A stretch of DNA of 64,000 nt from Bacteroidota bacterium. GTDB lineage: Bacteria > Bacteroidota > Bacteroidia > Bacteroidales > Cfx3-03. Every line of letters starts with the position of its first letter. Positions within the stretch are counted from its first letter, which is position 1. The notes under the pieces were generated by a model. It did no database searches. It was not told the origin of the DNA and saw nothing but the letters and a program-made list of their open reading frames with translations. The translations under genes were made by a program, and so were the position numbers. The DNA is taken from positions 1,337,352 through 1,401,351 of the forward strand of contig JACAUB010000001.1 of NCBI GenBank assembly GCA_013390605.1, read 5' to 3'. Of the stretch, positions 9,244-20,000 are shown piece by piece.

Positions 9244-12200
9244 ATGAACAGATTCATTAAAAATATTATAGCTTTTTCGCTGAAGAATAAATTTGTTGTA
9301 TTCTTTTCGGTAATTATCATCATTATTGCAGGTATTGTCAGCTATATCAATACACCCATCGAAGCCTTTCCTGATGTTACTAATACGCAAATTACAATTA
9401 TCTCCCAATGGCAGGGTCGGAGTGCCGAAGAAGTAGAACGGTATGTTACCATGCCACTTGAAATTGCGATGAATTCAGTGCAAAGCAAGACAGATGTACG
9501 ATCGACAACACTGTTTGGTTTATCTGTAGTGAAAGTCATCTTTGAGGATAATGTTGATGATGCGTTTGGACGGCAGCAGGTGAATAATCTTTTGATGAAT
9601 GTGGATCTGCCTGATGGCGTAAAACCACAAGTGGAACCGCCTTACGGACCTACCGGAGAAATATTTCGGTTTACACTGAAAAGCAAATCTAGGAGCAATA
9701 GAGAACTAAAGACATTAGAAGATTGGATGGTTGAACGACATATTCGATCGGTATCGGGTGTCGCTGATGTGGTTAGTTTTGGTGGAGAAGCCAAGACTTA
9801 TGAGATACAGGTTGATCCGCAATCGCTGATTAAATATGGTATCACACCTTTGGATGTATATCAGGCTGTTAATCGGAGTAATATTAATGTGGGTGGTGAT
9901 GTGATTGATCATAACTCGCAGGCTTATGTCGTAAGGGGAATCGGAATTCTGGATAAATTCGATGAAATTGGTAATATACTGGTCAAGAAAATAAACGGGA
10001 ATCCCATTCTTGTAAAGCATGTTGCTAACGTAATGGAATCTCATCTGCCGCGACTTGGTCAGGTTGGAAAGGATGATAGTTCGGATGTGGTTGAAGGAAT
10101 TATAGTAATGCGCAAGGGACTTAATCCCAGTGAGGTTATTAAGAAAGTACAAGATAAGATAGATGACCTTAATGCGAAGATACTTCCGTCGGATGTTAAG
10201 ATTGTAACGTATTATAATCGTCAGAATCTGATTGACTTTGCTACGGGTACGGTTATACACAACCTAATTGAAGGCATTCTGTTTGTTACCTTGATAGTAT
10301 TTCTTTTCATGGCCGAGTGGCGGACTACCTTGATTGTTTCTCTGATTATTCCATTGGCCTTGTTGTTCGCTTTTATCTGTTTACGTATAAAAGGGATGTC
10401 GGCCAATCTTCTTTCTATTGGATCTATCGACTTTGGGATTATCGTTGATGGCGCGGTGGTAATGGTTGAAGGTATTTTTGTTGCTATGGCAGCAAAAGCA
10501 CAAATCGTAGGTATGGATAAATTTAATCCATTGTCAAAACTTGGTCTCATCAAAGAGACAGGGACTGAAATGGGTAAGGCTATCTTTATTTCAAAACTTA
10601 TCATCATTACTGCCCTTTTGCCTATTTTTTCTTTTCAAAAGGTGGAAGGAAAAATGTTTTCTCCTTTAGCATGGACCTTGGGATTTGCCTTGCTGGGAGC
10701 TTTGATTTTTGCGTTGACACTTGTTCCGGTTTTATCCAGTCTGTTACTTAAGCGAAATGTAAAAGAGAAACATAATATTTTCTTGACTTTTATTACCTCA
10801 CGGTCTGTCTCTTTTTTTGACAGATGTTACAGAAATAAACGATTTAGTTTAATTGTGGCAGGTCTGTTATTGGTGATGAGTGTCTTATCTTTTCAATATG
10901 TAGGTTCTGAGTTTCTCCCCGAGTTAAATGAAGGAGCTATCTGGATGCGGGCATCCTTGCCTTTGAGTATATCTTTAGATGAATCAGTCAAGGTTACAAA
11001 AGAGATGCGTGATATTATCAGAGCGTTTCCAGAGGTGAAACAGGTTGTATCGCAAACAGGTAGACCGGATGATGGAACTGATGCTACCGGCTTTTATAAT
11101 GTAGAAATGCTTATCGATATCTATCATACTAAAGCGATGGAACATCAAAAAAACAGAGAAGAGCTTATTGACAGGATGAATAAGAAGTTGCAAAAGTTTC
11201 CGGGTGTGGTATTTAACTATTCTCAACCGATCATGGATAATGTTGAAGAGGCCGTGTCGGGCGTGAAAGGCTCCATTGTAGTGAAGTTTTTCGGTGATGA
11301 CCTACAGTATCTGGATAAGAAGGCTGATAGTGCATATTCTATTATGAAAGACATCAAAGGCATTGATGATATTGGAGTGATTCAAAGCCAGGGACAACCT
11401 GAATTACATATTGAACTTGATCAGGAGAAAATGGCACTGTATGGCATTGCTACTGCCGATTGTAATGCGGTTATTGAAATGGCGATAGGAGGAAAGGCCG
11501 CTTCGACTTTTTATGACGGATATAAAAAATTTGATATCAGAATTCGCTTTTTGCCTCAATACAGAATGACGGAAAAGGAGATTGGAGACTTAATGGTGCC
11601 TACACAAACAGGTGGACAGGTGCCTATTAAAGAGATTGCCGAGATAAAGAATATTACGGGTCCAATTTTGATTTTCAGAGATAATAATGAAAGATATGTA
11701 GCACTTAAGTTTTCGGTTCGCGGCAGAGATATGGGATCGACAATTGAAGAAGCACAAAAGAAGGTGAAATCCGCTATTAAATTGCCCAAAGGATATAGTA
11801 TGGCCTGGCAAGGCGACTTTGAAAATCAGCAACGGGCTTCCGGTAAGTTAAAGTTGGTTGTGCCTATCAGCTTGATTTTGATTTTTTTCATTCTCTTTGT
11901 ACTTTTTGGGAATGTTACAGATGCAGGATTAATTCTTCTAAATGTTCCGTTTGCCATTATTGGAGGGGTAACTGCACTACTTTTAACGGGCACGAACTTC
12001 AGCATTTCGGCAGGAATTGGATTTATTGCTTTGTTTGGTATCTGTATTCAGAATAATGTAATTCTGCTCTCTCGATTTAAGAAGAATTTACATGAACGAA
12101 TACATTTGGACGATGCAATCAGATTAGGCGTTATTGCCAGAATAAGGCCTGTTATGATGACGGCTATTATGGCGGCAATAGGACTTATGCCGGCTGCCAC

Positions 12201-12345
12201 ATCAATTGGGATAGGTTCTGAAACCTCTCGTCCATTAGCAATTGTTGTCATTGGAGGATTAGTTACATCTACTGTATTAACATTGTTTATTTTTCCTATA
12301 CTTTTCAAGGGCGTTTACAGGTATAAAACAAAAAAACTGGCTTAA
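9244..12345 (+). CDS. CzcA/CusA-type heavy-metal RND efflux pump
   Basis: The ATG at 9244 (MNRFIKNIIAFSLKNKF) is preferred over a TTG two codons earlier. At 1,033 residues this is a full-length HME-RND proton/metal antiporter of the inner membrane. It has two repeats of a transmembrane bundle plus large periplasmic loops. The TM4 motif IDFGIIVDGAVVMVEG places Asp396, Asp402 and Glu409 at the spacing of the essential CzcA proton-relay residues (D402, D408, E415 in Cupriavidus). The DFG..DGA form is that of pumps for divalent cations such as Co, Zn, Cd or Ni rather than the Cu/Ag CusA type. The usual Asn after the Glu is Gly here. The metal is inferred, not proven. Confidence 0.92.
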   Translation: MNRFIKNIIAFSLKNKFVVFFSVIIIIIAGIVSYINTPIEAFPDVTNTQITIISQWQGRSAEEVERYVTMPLEIAMNSVQSKTDVRSTTLFGLSVVKVIFEDNVDDAFGRQQVNNLLMNVDLPDGVKPQVEPPYGPTGEIFRFTLKSKSRSNRELKTLEDWMVERHIRSVSGVADVVSFGGEAKTYEIQVDPQSLIKYGITPLDVYQAVNRSNINVGGDVIDHNSQAYVVRGIGILDKFDEIGNILVKKINGNPILVKHVANVMESHLPRLGQVGKDDSSDVVEGIIVMRKGLNPSEVIKKVQDKIDDLNAKILPSDVKIVTYYNRQNLIDFATGTVIHNLIEGILFVTLIVFLFMAEWRTTLIVSLIIPLALLFAFICLRIKGMSANLLSIGSIDFGIIVDGAVVMVEGIFVAMAAKAQIVGMDKFNPLSKLGLIKETGTEMGKAIFISKLIIITALLPIFSFQKVEGKMFSPLAWTLGFALLGALIFALTLVPVLSSLLLKRNVKEKHNIFLTFITSRSVSFFDRCYRNKRFSLIVAGLLLVMSVLSFQYVGSEFLPELNEGAIWMRASLPLSISLDESVKVTKEMRDIIRAFPEVKQVVSQTGRPDDGTDATGFYNVEMLIDIYHTKAMEHQKNREELIDRMNKKLQKFPGVVFNYSQPIMDNVEEAVSGVKGSIVVKFFGDDLQYLDKKADSAYSIMKDIKGIDDIGVIQSQGQPELHIELDQEKMALYGIATADCNAVIEMAIGGKAASTFYDGYKKFDIRIRFLPQYRMTEKEIGDLMVPTQTGGQVPIKEIAEIKNITGPILIFRDNNERYVALKFSVRGRDMGSTIEEAQKKVKSAIKLPKGYSMAWQGDFENQQRASGKLKLVVPISLILIFFILFVLFGNVTDAGLILLNVPFAIIGGVTALLLTGTNFSISAGIGFIALFGICIQNNVILLSRFKKNLHERIHLDDAIRLGVIARIRPVMMTAIMAAIGLMPAATSIGIGSETSRPLAIVVIGGLVTSTVLTLFIFPILFKGVYRYKTKKLA

Positions 12346-12607
12346 ACTGGTTGTTTATTGCCGTGTCTATTTGGTATTCAGATGATTAAAATTATTCGAT
12401 GTTGAAATCATTTGAATCCTTCAGCTTTTAAAGGAAGAACATCTGAAGGGCAGCGAATATAAAAGATGTTATGACTATAACCTGACATACGTATATTTCT
12501 AAACTCTGAGGAGGTGAAATGATTATAGAAGGAGACATGATTTTTTGGTATTTTTGGATAATCATAATACTCGGAATATTTTAAAATATAATCATTTAAA
12601 GATAACT

Positions 12608-13288
12608 ATGGCAAATATATTAGTCGTTGAAGATGAGGTCAATGTTTCTTCTTTTATTAAAAAGGGACTGGAAGAAAAAGGACATAATATTGACGTGGCT
12701 TTTGATGGTGCTATGGGATTAAGTCTGGCTTGTTCGAGAGAATATGATGTGATTATTCTTGATGTGATTCTTCCACAAATGAATGGGCTTGAAATGTGTA
12801 GAAGATATCGTGGTAATATGGGCTATGCTGTTCCTGTTATCATGCTTACAGCCCTTGGTACCACGGATGATGTGGTGAATGGTTTGGAAATAGGTGCAGA
12901 TGACTATTTAACCAAGCCTTTTATGTTTGATGAATTGATTGCAAGGATAAATGTTGTTTTGCGGCGAAAAGGGATGGGGTATACGGCTAAAATTTATGAA
13001 TTTGCTGATCTTACTTTGAATACCGAAACAATGATCGTTACCCGCTCAGGAAAGAATATCTCGCTTACAACAAAAGAATTTAGACTATTAGAGCTTCTGA
13101 TGGCGAATCAACTTCGTGTGCTTTCGCGAACACATATTATTGAAAATGTGTGGGATGCAAATATTGATATGAATACCAATGTGGTTGAGGTTTATATAAA
13201 TTATCTTCGAAACAAAGTAGATAAAGGTTTTCAAGTAAAATTAATTCATACAGTAATTGGAATGGGTTATGTTTTAAAAGAGGAGTAG
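12608..13288 (+). CDS. OmpR/PhoB-family response regulator
   Basis: The frame is open from a TTG at 12545, but the conserved receiver begins at the ATG at 12608 (MANILVVEDEVNVSS), giving 226 residues. The receiver has acidic residues near position 9, the phospho-acceptor Asp52 (LDVILPQMNG) and the KPF lysine (LTKPFMFDEL). The C-terminal winged helix (LTTKEFRLLELLMANQLRVL and later NVVEVYINYLRNKVDKGF) is the DNA-binding domain. It is followed directly by its kinase gene and preceded by the metal-efflux operon. I infer that it regulates that operon, as CusR/CzcR do. Confidence 0.92.
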   Translation: MANILVVEDEVNVSSFIKKGLEEKGHNIDVAFDGAMGLSLACSREYDVIILDVILPQMNGLEMCRRYRGNMGYAVPVIMLTALGTTDDVVNGLEIGADDYLTKPFMFDELIARINVVLRRKGMGYTAKIYEFADLTLNTETMIVTRSGKNISLTTKEFRLLELLMANQLRVLSRTHIIENVWDANIDMNTNVVEVYINYLRNKVDKGFQVKLIHTVIGMGYVLKEE

Positions 13289-13289
13289 T

Positions 13290-14651
13290 ATGAAAATTCG
13301 TCATAAGATAGTATTCACTTTTGCAGGACTCGTATCAGTTGTGCTCTTGTTCTCTTTTCTATTTGTCTATTATTTGACATCACATTCCAGAGAAAAAGAT
13401 TTTTATGATCAGGTACTCGAAAAGACAAATCTTACAGCCTGGAAATATTTTGAAAAAGATGAGATGAGCACTATTGTTTATGAGAAAGTGATGGCTAGAT
13501 ATGCGAAAAGTTTACCCGATGCCGAAGAGATTGTACTCAATACCAATAATGAAAAGGTTGTTTATGATTCATTGAAGAAGATTTTGCCTGATTATTTGAT
13601 CCATGATTTGTGGGCAGGAAAAACTATAAGATTTCAGTTACAGGATAAACAAGGTGTTGGGATATATTATCCGGACAATCAAGGTGTATTTATTGTTATT
13701 GTTACCGCGACTGATCGATTTGGTATTGCACAGCAACAAAAACTTTTGAAAGAGCTATTACTGATATTTTTCTTTAGTGTTGTGTTTGTCTTTTTAATAG
13801 GTCAGATTTATGCCCGGAATGTATTACACCCTATTTCTAGTATTCTTTCGAATGTAAAAAGAATACGTGCTACAAATTTGAGTTTACGATTAAAGGAGAT
13901 TAATGGTACCGATGAACTGGCTGAACTAACCCGAACTTTTAATCAAATGCTGGAACGACTTGAAAACTCATTTACATTGCAAAAGAACTTTATCCGTAAT
14001 GCTTCACATGAGTTAAAAAATCCACTGACTGCTATTCTTGGCGAAACGGAAGTAACACTTAATAAACAAAGGACTCCTGAAGAATATATTGTTTCGTTAC
14101 ATAAGGTGATGGAAGAGGCCGAACGATTGGATCAACTGACCAGTAATCTGCTTAGCTTGGCTCAAACTGATTTCGATCTTTCAAATATGAAAAAAGATGA
14201 AATTAGATTGGATGAATTAATTTGGGAAATTAAAGAGCTTTTTGATAAAACAAAATATAAGGGACGGATTGAAGTTCATTTCCCTGTGTTGCCTGAAACA
14301 TCTGATTTGATTACAATTATGGGGATCTCTAGTTTGTTGAAAATTGCCATCATGAATATCATTGATAATGCATGTAAATTTTCTAGTCCCCATAAAGTAG
14401 ATGTAATACTCAATGCCAATTTAAATAATATTCAATTACGAATTGAAGATAAAGGAATAGGCATTCCTGAACTTGAAATGAACAACCTATTCCAACCTTT
14501 TTTTAGAGCAAGTAATGCTTATGCATATAGAGGTTCCGGAATAGGCCTTTCATTAGTTCAGAAAGTTATAACTCTTCATCGTGGTGCGATTTTTGTTTCA
14601 TCGTCAATAGGTAAGGGTACTGTTATTGAAATAAATTTCCATCAGGATTAA
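13290..14651 (+). CDS. Membrane sensor histidine kinase, partner of the preceding regulator
   Basis: The start ATG follows the regulator stop by one base, so translation is probably coupled. The 453-residue protein has a TM helix at about residues 9-29, a periplasmic sensor loop of about 125 residues, a second TM near 150-170 and a HAMP linker. A HisKA domain follows with NASHELKNPL (His240), then an HATPase domain with the N box NIIDNACKF, the G1 box DKGIGIPE and the G2 box GSGIGLSLV. It is the canonical class I kinase for an OmpR regulator. The sensor loop has no obvious Cys or His cluster. Metal sensing is inferred from position only. Confidence 0.9.
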   Translation: MKIRHKIVFTFAGLVSVVLLFSFLFVYYLTSHSREKDFYDQVLEKTNLTAWKYFEKDEMSTIVYEKVMARYAKSLPDAEEIVLNTNNEKVVYDSLKKILPDYLIHDLWAGKTIRFQLQDKQGVGIYYPDNQGVFIVIVTATDRFGIAQQQKLLKELLLIFFFSVVFVFLIGQIYARNVLHPISSILSNVKRIRATNLSLRLKEINGTDELAELTRTFNQMLERLENSFTLQKNFIRNASHELKNPLTAILGETEVTLNKQRTPEEYIVSLHKVMEEAERLDQLTSNLLSLAQTDFDLSNMKKDEIRLDELIWEIKELFDKTKYKGRIEVHFPVLPETSDLITIMGISSLLKIAIMNIIDNACKFSSPHKVDVILNANLNNIQLRIEDKGIGIPELEMNNLFQPFFRASNAYAYRGSGIGLSLVQKVITLHRGAIFVSSSIGKGTVIEINFHQD

Positions 14652-14994
14652 TCCTGAAGAATGATATGTATTCTTTCCTTTGTTAATAATCTTTGAATTA
14701 ACTTTAAACAAAAACACCTTATGTTAAGTTGTTTTATTATAAATTGTTTCCTAAACACATCAAAATGATTTCTCTTTAAATTAACTAAATTGTTTATGCT
14801 AATTTAAGTGATCAGATTTAATTAAATTTGTTTTTTGAAGAGTATGAGGGGATATCATACAATAAGTTTATAACCTATAAGATCTTTAATATTGTATTTC
14901 TTTGTTAATACGAAGGATATTTTTATTATTAAAAGCATTTAATAAATGGGGTGGGTTTTAGCTGTTTTTTAGTGAGAAAAATAATAATATAAAG
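14652..14994. other. 343-bp AT-rich spacer before the hybrid kinase
   Basis: No ORF, hairpin with T-run or exact TAnnTTTG element was recognised. The stretch presumably holds the promoter of the hybrid kinase and the end of the two-component transcript. Confidence 0.4.
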
Positions 14995-16815
14995 ATGGGA
15001 AAAGTAATTATTGGAAATAAGATTAAAGATGAATTTTATAAATTGATCTTTGATAAATACGATGACTTATCGATGTCTCGAAAAATTTATATCCTGATTA
15101 CTTTTTTAGCTACGATTCTACTTCTTTTTGAATCAGTGATTAATGTTTCAATTGGTGTGAACTTCTGGATGAATTTTGTTTCGTTTTTTTATTCATTGGT
15201 TGGCTTCATGTTTTTTCTTTTATCTCGAAGCTCAAAATATTATCAGCGCTCTATTTTGCCTTTCTTTTATTTTTCGGTTTCTCTTTACATCTTCGTCTGG
15301 ATCTTAAATGCTGGTTCTCAAGGAAGTAATGTTACGTTGATGATTACATTATTTCTTATTAGCTATGCTATTGTTCAGCAAAAACATAGAGTAGTTGTTT
15401 TTCTAACATTCTTAGCTCTTTTTTCAATATTGACTATTACTGAATTTTACTATCCGAAAATAACTATTCCCTTCGACAATAATGAACAACATTTTGTTGA
15501 TCATTTTATGGGAAATTTTTTCTATTTCATTTTTATTTATCTTATTATTAATATTATTATAAAAGGTTATATTCTTGAGAATGAGAAGGCCGTTTTGATC
15601 AATTCCGAATTACAGAAAAAAAATGAAGAAATAGCAGATAGTTTAATGAAACTGAATGAAGCTGATGCAGAACTTAGAATTGCTAAAGAGAGAGCCGAAG
15701 AAAGTGACCGTCTAAAGTCTGCATTTCTAGCAAATATGAGCCATGAGATAAGAACACCGATGAACGGTATTTTAGGTTTTGCTGATCTGCTAAAGGAACC
15801 GGATCTTACCGGTTCGGAGCAAAACGAATATATTAACATTATCAAAAAGAGTGGTATTCGAATGCTTAATATTATTAATGATCTGATAGATATTTCGAAA
15901 ATAGAGGCTGGGCAGACTGAAGTTGTTCTATCAGAATGTAATATCAATGAACAACTTGAATATATTTATACCTTTTTTAAGCCAGAAGTTGAAGGAAAAG
16001 GGATGCTACTGCAACTTCATAATAGTTTGCAGTTAAATGAAGCGGTTATTGAAACAGACCGTGAAAAGATCTATGCCATATTAACTAATCTTGTTAAAAA
16101 TGCTGTTAAATATAGCGATAATGGCTCTATTGAAATAGGCTGCTTTTTGGGAATTGTTGAGCCATTTGAGCTAACATTCTATGTAAAGGACACGGGTATC
16201 GGTATTCCTAAAAATATACAGAATATGATATTCACTCGTTTTGTTCAGGCAGATGTGATAGATAAGAAAGCATTACAAGGAGCAGGATTAGGTTTGTCTA
16301 TTTCAAAATCATATGTTGAGATGCTTGGTGGTAAAATCTGGGTGGAAAGTGAAGAGGGAAAAGGATCGACATTCTATTTTACAATACCATACCACCCTGT
16401 AGAGGAGGGTGGTATGCAGATGATATATTCGATTCCTAATATAGTATTGCCTAAAAATAAAAACCTTAAAATATTAATTGCGGAAGATGATGCAACATCA
16501 GAGATATTGCTTTCAGAGATCATTAGAAAGTTTTGCAATGATGTTTTGTATGCTAAAACAGGATTAGAGGCTGTTGTAGCATGTAGAATGCATCCTGATA
16601 TCGATATTGTGTTAATGGATATTCAGATGCCTGAAATGAATGGCTATGAGGCTACCAGAGAGATTCGAAATTTTAATAAATCAGTTGTTATTATTGCGCA
16701 AACAGCTTATGTATTAAGCGGCGATCGCGAAAAGGCAATAGCAGCCGGTTGCGATGATTATATTGCGAAGCCGATTAATAGACAAAAGCTGATAGCGCTA
16801 TTTCAAAGATTTTGA
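14995..16815 (+). CDS. Hybrid sensor histidine kinase/response regulator
   Basis: The 606-residue protein starts with a five- or six-helix membrane domain (about residues 25-190) lacking a large periplasmic loop. A short coiled coil follows ([20 protein letters not shown] region). The HisKA domain has [12 protein letters not shown] (His250) and the HATPase domain has the N box [10 protein letters not shown] and DTGIGIPKN. The C-terminal receiver has [10 protein letters not shown] and the phospho-acceptor Asp542 in [11 protein letters not shown], with Lys in the IAKPINRQ segment. With no output domain it must signal through another phosphotransfer partner or directly. The input is unknown. It converges on the small HMA gene with only 10 bp between stops. 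Confidence 0.9.
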   Translation: MGKVIIGNKIKDEFYKLIFDKYDDLSMSRKIYILITFLATILLLFESVINVSIGVNFWMNFVSFFYSLVGFMFFLLSRSSKYYQRSILPFFYFSVSLYIFVWILNAGSQGSNVTLMITLFLISYAIVQQKHRVVVFLTFLALFSILTITEFYYPKITIPFDNNEQHFVDHFMGNFFYFIFIYLIINIIIKGYILENEKAVLINSELQKKNEEIADSLMKLNEADAELRIAKERAEESDRLKSAFLANMSHEIRTPMNGILGFADLLKEPDLTGSEQNEYINIIKKSGIRMLNIINDLIDISKIEAGQTEVVLSECNINEQLEYIYTFFKPEVEGKGMLLQLHNSLQLNEAVIETDREKIYAILTNLVKNAVKYSDNGSIEIGCFLGIVEPFELTFYVKDTGIGIPKNIQNMIFTRFVQADVIDKKALQGAGLGLSISKSYVEMLGGKIWVESEEGKGSTFYFTIPYHPVEEGGMQMIYSIPNIVLPKNKNLKILIAEDDATSEILLSEIIRKFCNDVLYAKTGLEAVVACRMHPDIDIVLMDIQMPEMNGYEATREIRNFNKSVVIIAQTAYVLSGDREKAIAAGCDDYIAKPINRQKLIALFQRF

Positions 16816-16825
16816 CAGGCTATGG

Positions 16826-17035
16826 TTAAATAACACTTGCTGTATGACCTGCTTTCTTAACGATAGACAATACCTCATCGGTGATGTCTTCATTGCTGGT
16901 TATGGTTAGTGTCCGATCGGGTGATTCTAAATCAACACTCCACTCTTTTATTGTTGAATCAGCGTCAAGTTGTGTTCGAACGCTATTTACACAGCCATTA
17001 CATTTAAATGATGTTTTGAACTTTAAGGTAATCAT
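16826..17035 (-). CDS. Small HMA-domain-like metal-binding protein
   Basis: A 69-residue protein with the babbab layout of heavy-metal-associated domains (copper-chaperone fold). The metal site is FKCNGCVNSV, a CxxC, but the usual preceding Met of the MxCxxC form is absent (Phe-Lys instead). The C-terminal half (DITDEVLSIVKKAGHTASVI) matches the second helix and last strand of the fold. It is cytosolic. It starts 12 bp after the T9SS protein gene on the same strand, so it may be co-transcribed with it. It may handle Cu or another soft metal. The nearby RND system is suggestive context only. Confidence 0.75.
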   Translation of the reverse strand: MITLKFKTSFKCNGCVNSVRTQLDADSTIKEWSVDLESPDRTLTITSNEDITDEVLSIVKKAGHTASVI

Positions 17036-17047
17036 AGTTTTTAAAAA

Positions 17048-20000
17048 TTAAATAATAACAATTTTCTTTAGGAATACGCCTTGTTCTGCTGTAATCCGAA
17101 TATAATAAATTCCTTTTCCCATTTTGGATAGGTTTATCTGATTCAATAATCCATCATAAGCGGGAGTGATGTCGCGTTGTTGAATAGTGGTTCCTGTCCA
17201 ATTCATTACATCGAGGTGAAATTTTTTCTTCAACCATTTTGATTCAATATTTACGATACCTTCTGAAGGATTAGGGTAAATAGAGACCTGTTCGGATAGA
17301 TTGGCTGGTGCTGTTTGTGTGCCTGCTGCGACAAGAATGTTGTCAAGATAAAGGTTATTTCCATTGTTTGAGTATGCCTCAAACATCAGCTTTACATTGT
17401 CTTTTCCCGCCCATGGGGTTAGGTCTATTTCGAAACTTTTTGGTCCAAAGCTTCCACCACTCCAATCATCTTTTGTCGCCGGAATAAATTCTGTAGTTGT
17501 AGGCGCATGGGTGGCAAAGGTTCCATGTCCATTTTCTGATCCGGTGAAGATTCGTGTCCATGTGGCTCCACAATCGGCAGAAACAGACACCATCAAAGAG
17601 TCGGATGCCGCATTGATATCCCTAAGCGCATACGCATGTTTAAAGCTTAAAACGGGGTTTGTCTGGCCGGTAAGGTCGATAGATGGGGTGATAAGCCTTG
17701 TGGTTCCATTCGCACCGGTTTGGAAAAAGTTTGCGTTAAGGGCTTTGTTATCGCCTGAAGGGGTAGGTGTTGTAACAATGTTCCAACTTGTGGCAGATCC
17801 TGTCTTCGTATTGCTTATTTGCCATGATAACGCAGCAGAAAGATTTGCTGTAAACTGCTCTTCAAAGGGCAGTTTATTTCCTTGTACGATGATATAGTCA
17901 GTTTTAGTCTCAATCTTGGTCCCATTATAGTTTCCGGTCTTCAGACTTACCTGGTATTTGCCGGCTTGTGTAAATTGTAAACTAGGTGTGGCAGATGAAG
18001 CAGAGGTCCCATTTAGATAGTGAACATTGTTAGGTGTAACTGTCCACTGATAAAAAGTGGGACAGTAGTCTGTTGAGTTCGAAAAGGTGATAGTTGGTTG
18101 TTCACTCGCACAATATTTTAAGAGAGGTGTGGCAAAAGCAGGGGTAGGTATGATGGTGCTGCTTATATCAACAGCGCTGGTCATAGATACTGAATCAGCC
18201 CCCATGCTATTGGTGACCACTAGTTTGACGTCCCACTTGCCCGGAATATCATAGCGAACAGTTGGATTGATATCAGTGGAGGTCGATGGAGTGCCTCCGC
18301 TGAAAGTCCATTTATACGTTGATGGTATTCCTGACGATTGATCCTGGAATTGAACGGTACAGTTGGGTGCTATGCTTGGATTTACAACTGCAAATTTTGC
18401 GGTGGGTTTTGAATAAAAGAGACTTGACTCCCATGATCCACGGCCATAGGTTCCAGCTCGGATACGATCATTAGCCAGGACATTCTTGTCGTAATAGATT
18501 GCCATATCTTCTACCTGTACACTTACCGGAAGTCCAGTAGAGAAGAGAACCCAACTGCTCATGGTGTTATCTTTATAATAAATACCGGCATCGGTGCCTA
18601 CATATAGTCCTTCATTAATACGCTTATTATAGATAATAGAACTTTTGTAGATGGCTGGTAAGTTTAAGGTGATTTCGGTCCATGTTAATCCTTTATCTGC
18701 AGATCTGAAAACCTGATCACGCGCTATGATGTAAACAATGTTTTCGTTGGTCGGATGGGTCTCAATAGCAGTGATAAGTTTGGTTTTTACCGGAAGATAG
18801 CCACTAAGTGTCGTAAAACTCACATTGGTAGCCATACAATCATCTGTACGGAAAAGAAGATTCTCAGTAGCGTAATAGAGTATTTTGGGGTTAGCGGTCG
18901 ATTGCTTAATTACATTAATGCTTTTGGTCCATGATTGGGTAGTGATCTTTTCCCAACGGACATTACTGGCTGTCGCTTTACAATTTTGTGATCTCCAGAT
19001 ATTATTATATCCGGCAAACATTACATTTGAATTGCTTTTATCGATAATAAAAGGAGTTACCCAACCACCTGTTTCAGTGATATTGTTGGTTCCATTTCCT
19101 GCTATTTTACCATTATATATTCCATTATTTGTTCTGTAAATATCTCCATAATATAGTGTTGAATAAACAATATTATCAATGGGGTCATATGCACAAGTCA
19201 TTCCGTCTCCTCCCATTAGCAAGTTCCAACTTTTGTTATTCCCATCATAATAAGAGGATCCATTATCTTGAAATCCGTTTGCTAAAAGATTAGTGTAAGC
19301 AGGGTGTTGACCAATTTTGTATACTTGTGCAATGGGTATGTTTTGAGCTATTTCGGTAAATTTAGTACCTTTATCTGCTGTATAACAGATGCCTCCATCA
19401 TTGCCAATATAAAGACGTCCGTTAATAGGTGAGATGCCAAAAAAGTGTTGATCGGCATGAACGGTTTGTCCGGCACATCCGGATGGTGACCATCCGGAGA
19501 GAACTTGCCAACTAGTGCCACCTGTAGTAGATTTCCAGATGTTTACTCCACCCACATAAACTGTATTGATATCAGTAGGTTCTACGGTAATTGCAAGATC
19601 ATACCATCCCTGTCCGTTCGTCTCTGTACCAGCACAATCGCCTGCCAGAATATTAGGTGAGTTAACGACTAACTGAAAGGTTAATCCGGCATCGGTTGAT
19701 TTATAGAAGCCTGCAAAAGCACTGTTGCTACTGTTTGAAAGAAGGAAATAGACTACGTTTGGGGCTGAGGGACCTACACCAATGGCTCCACGATTAACTG
19801 CTGTGGGAAATCCGGTTATTTTTGTCCATGTAGAACCTGTATCAACAGATCTATAAAAAGCACCGGAAGCTGTGGCATAAACGATTGATGGATTGGATGG
19901 ATTGAATTGAATATCTTGAAAATTACCTGTGTTTTTTAGCGTCCAAAGTAAACCTCCATTCGTAGTAATGGCAATTCCACTACTGGTTGCAGCTAAAAGT

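Noticed and set aside
9715..10260. 181-codon ORF antisense to the RND pump
   Set aside because: It lies wholly inside the pump gene, is rich in Ile/Asn/Tyr and shows no domain; it is a shadow frame.
12418..12449. CCTTCAG/CTGAAGG inverted repeat after the RND pump gene
   Set aside because: A seven-base stem with an 18-base loop and no T-run is not enough to call a terminator.
17364..17897. 177-codon ORF antisense to the T9SS protein
   Set aside because: Opposite-strand shadow of a conserved gene, with no start context or recognisable motif.
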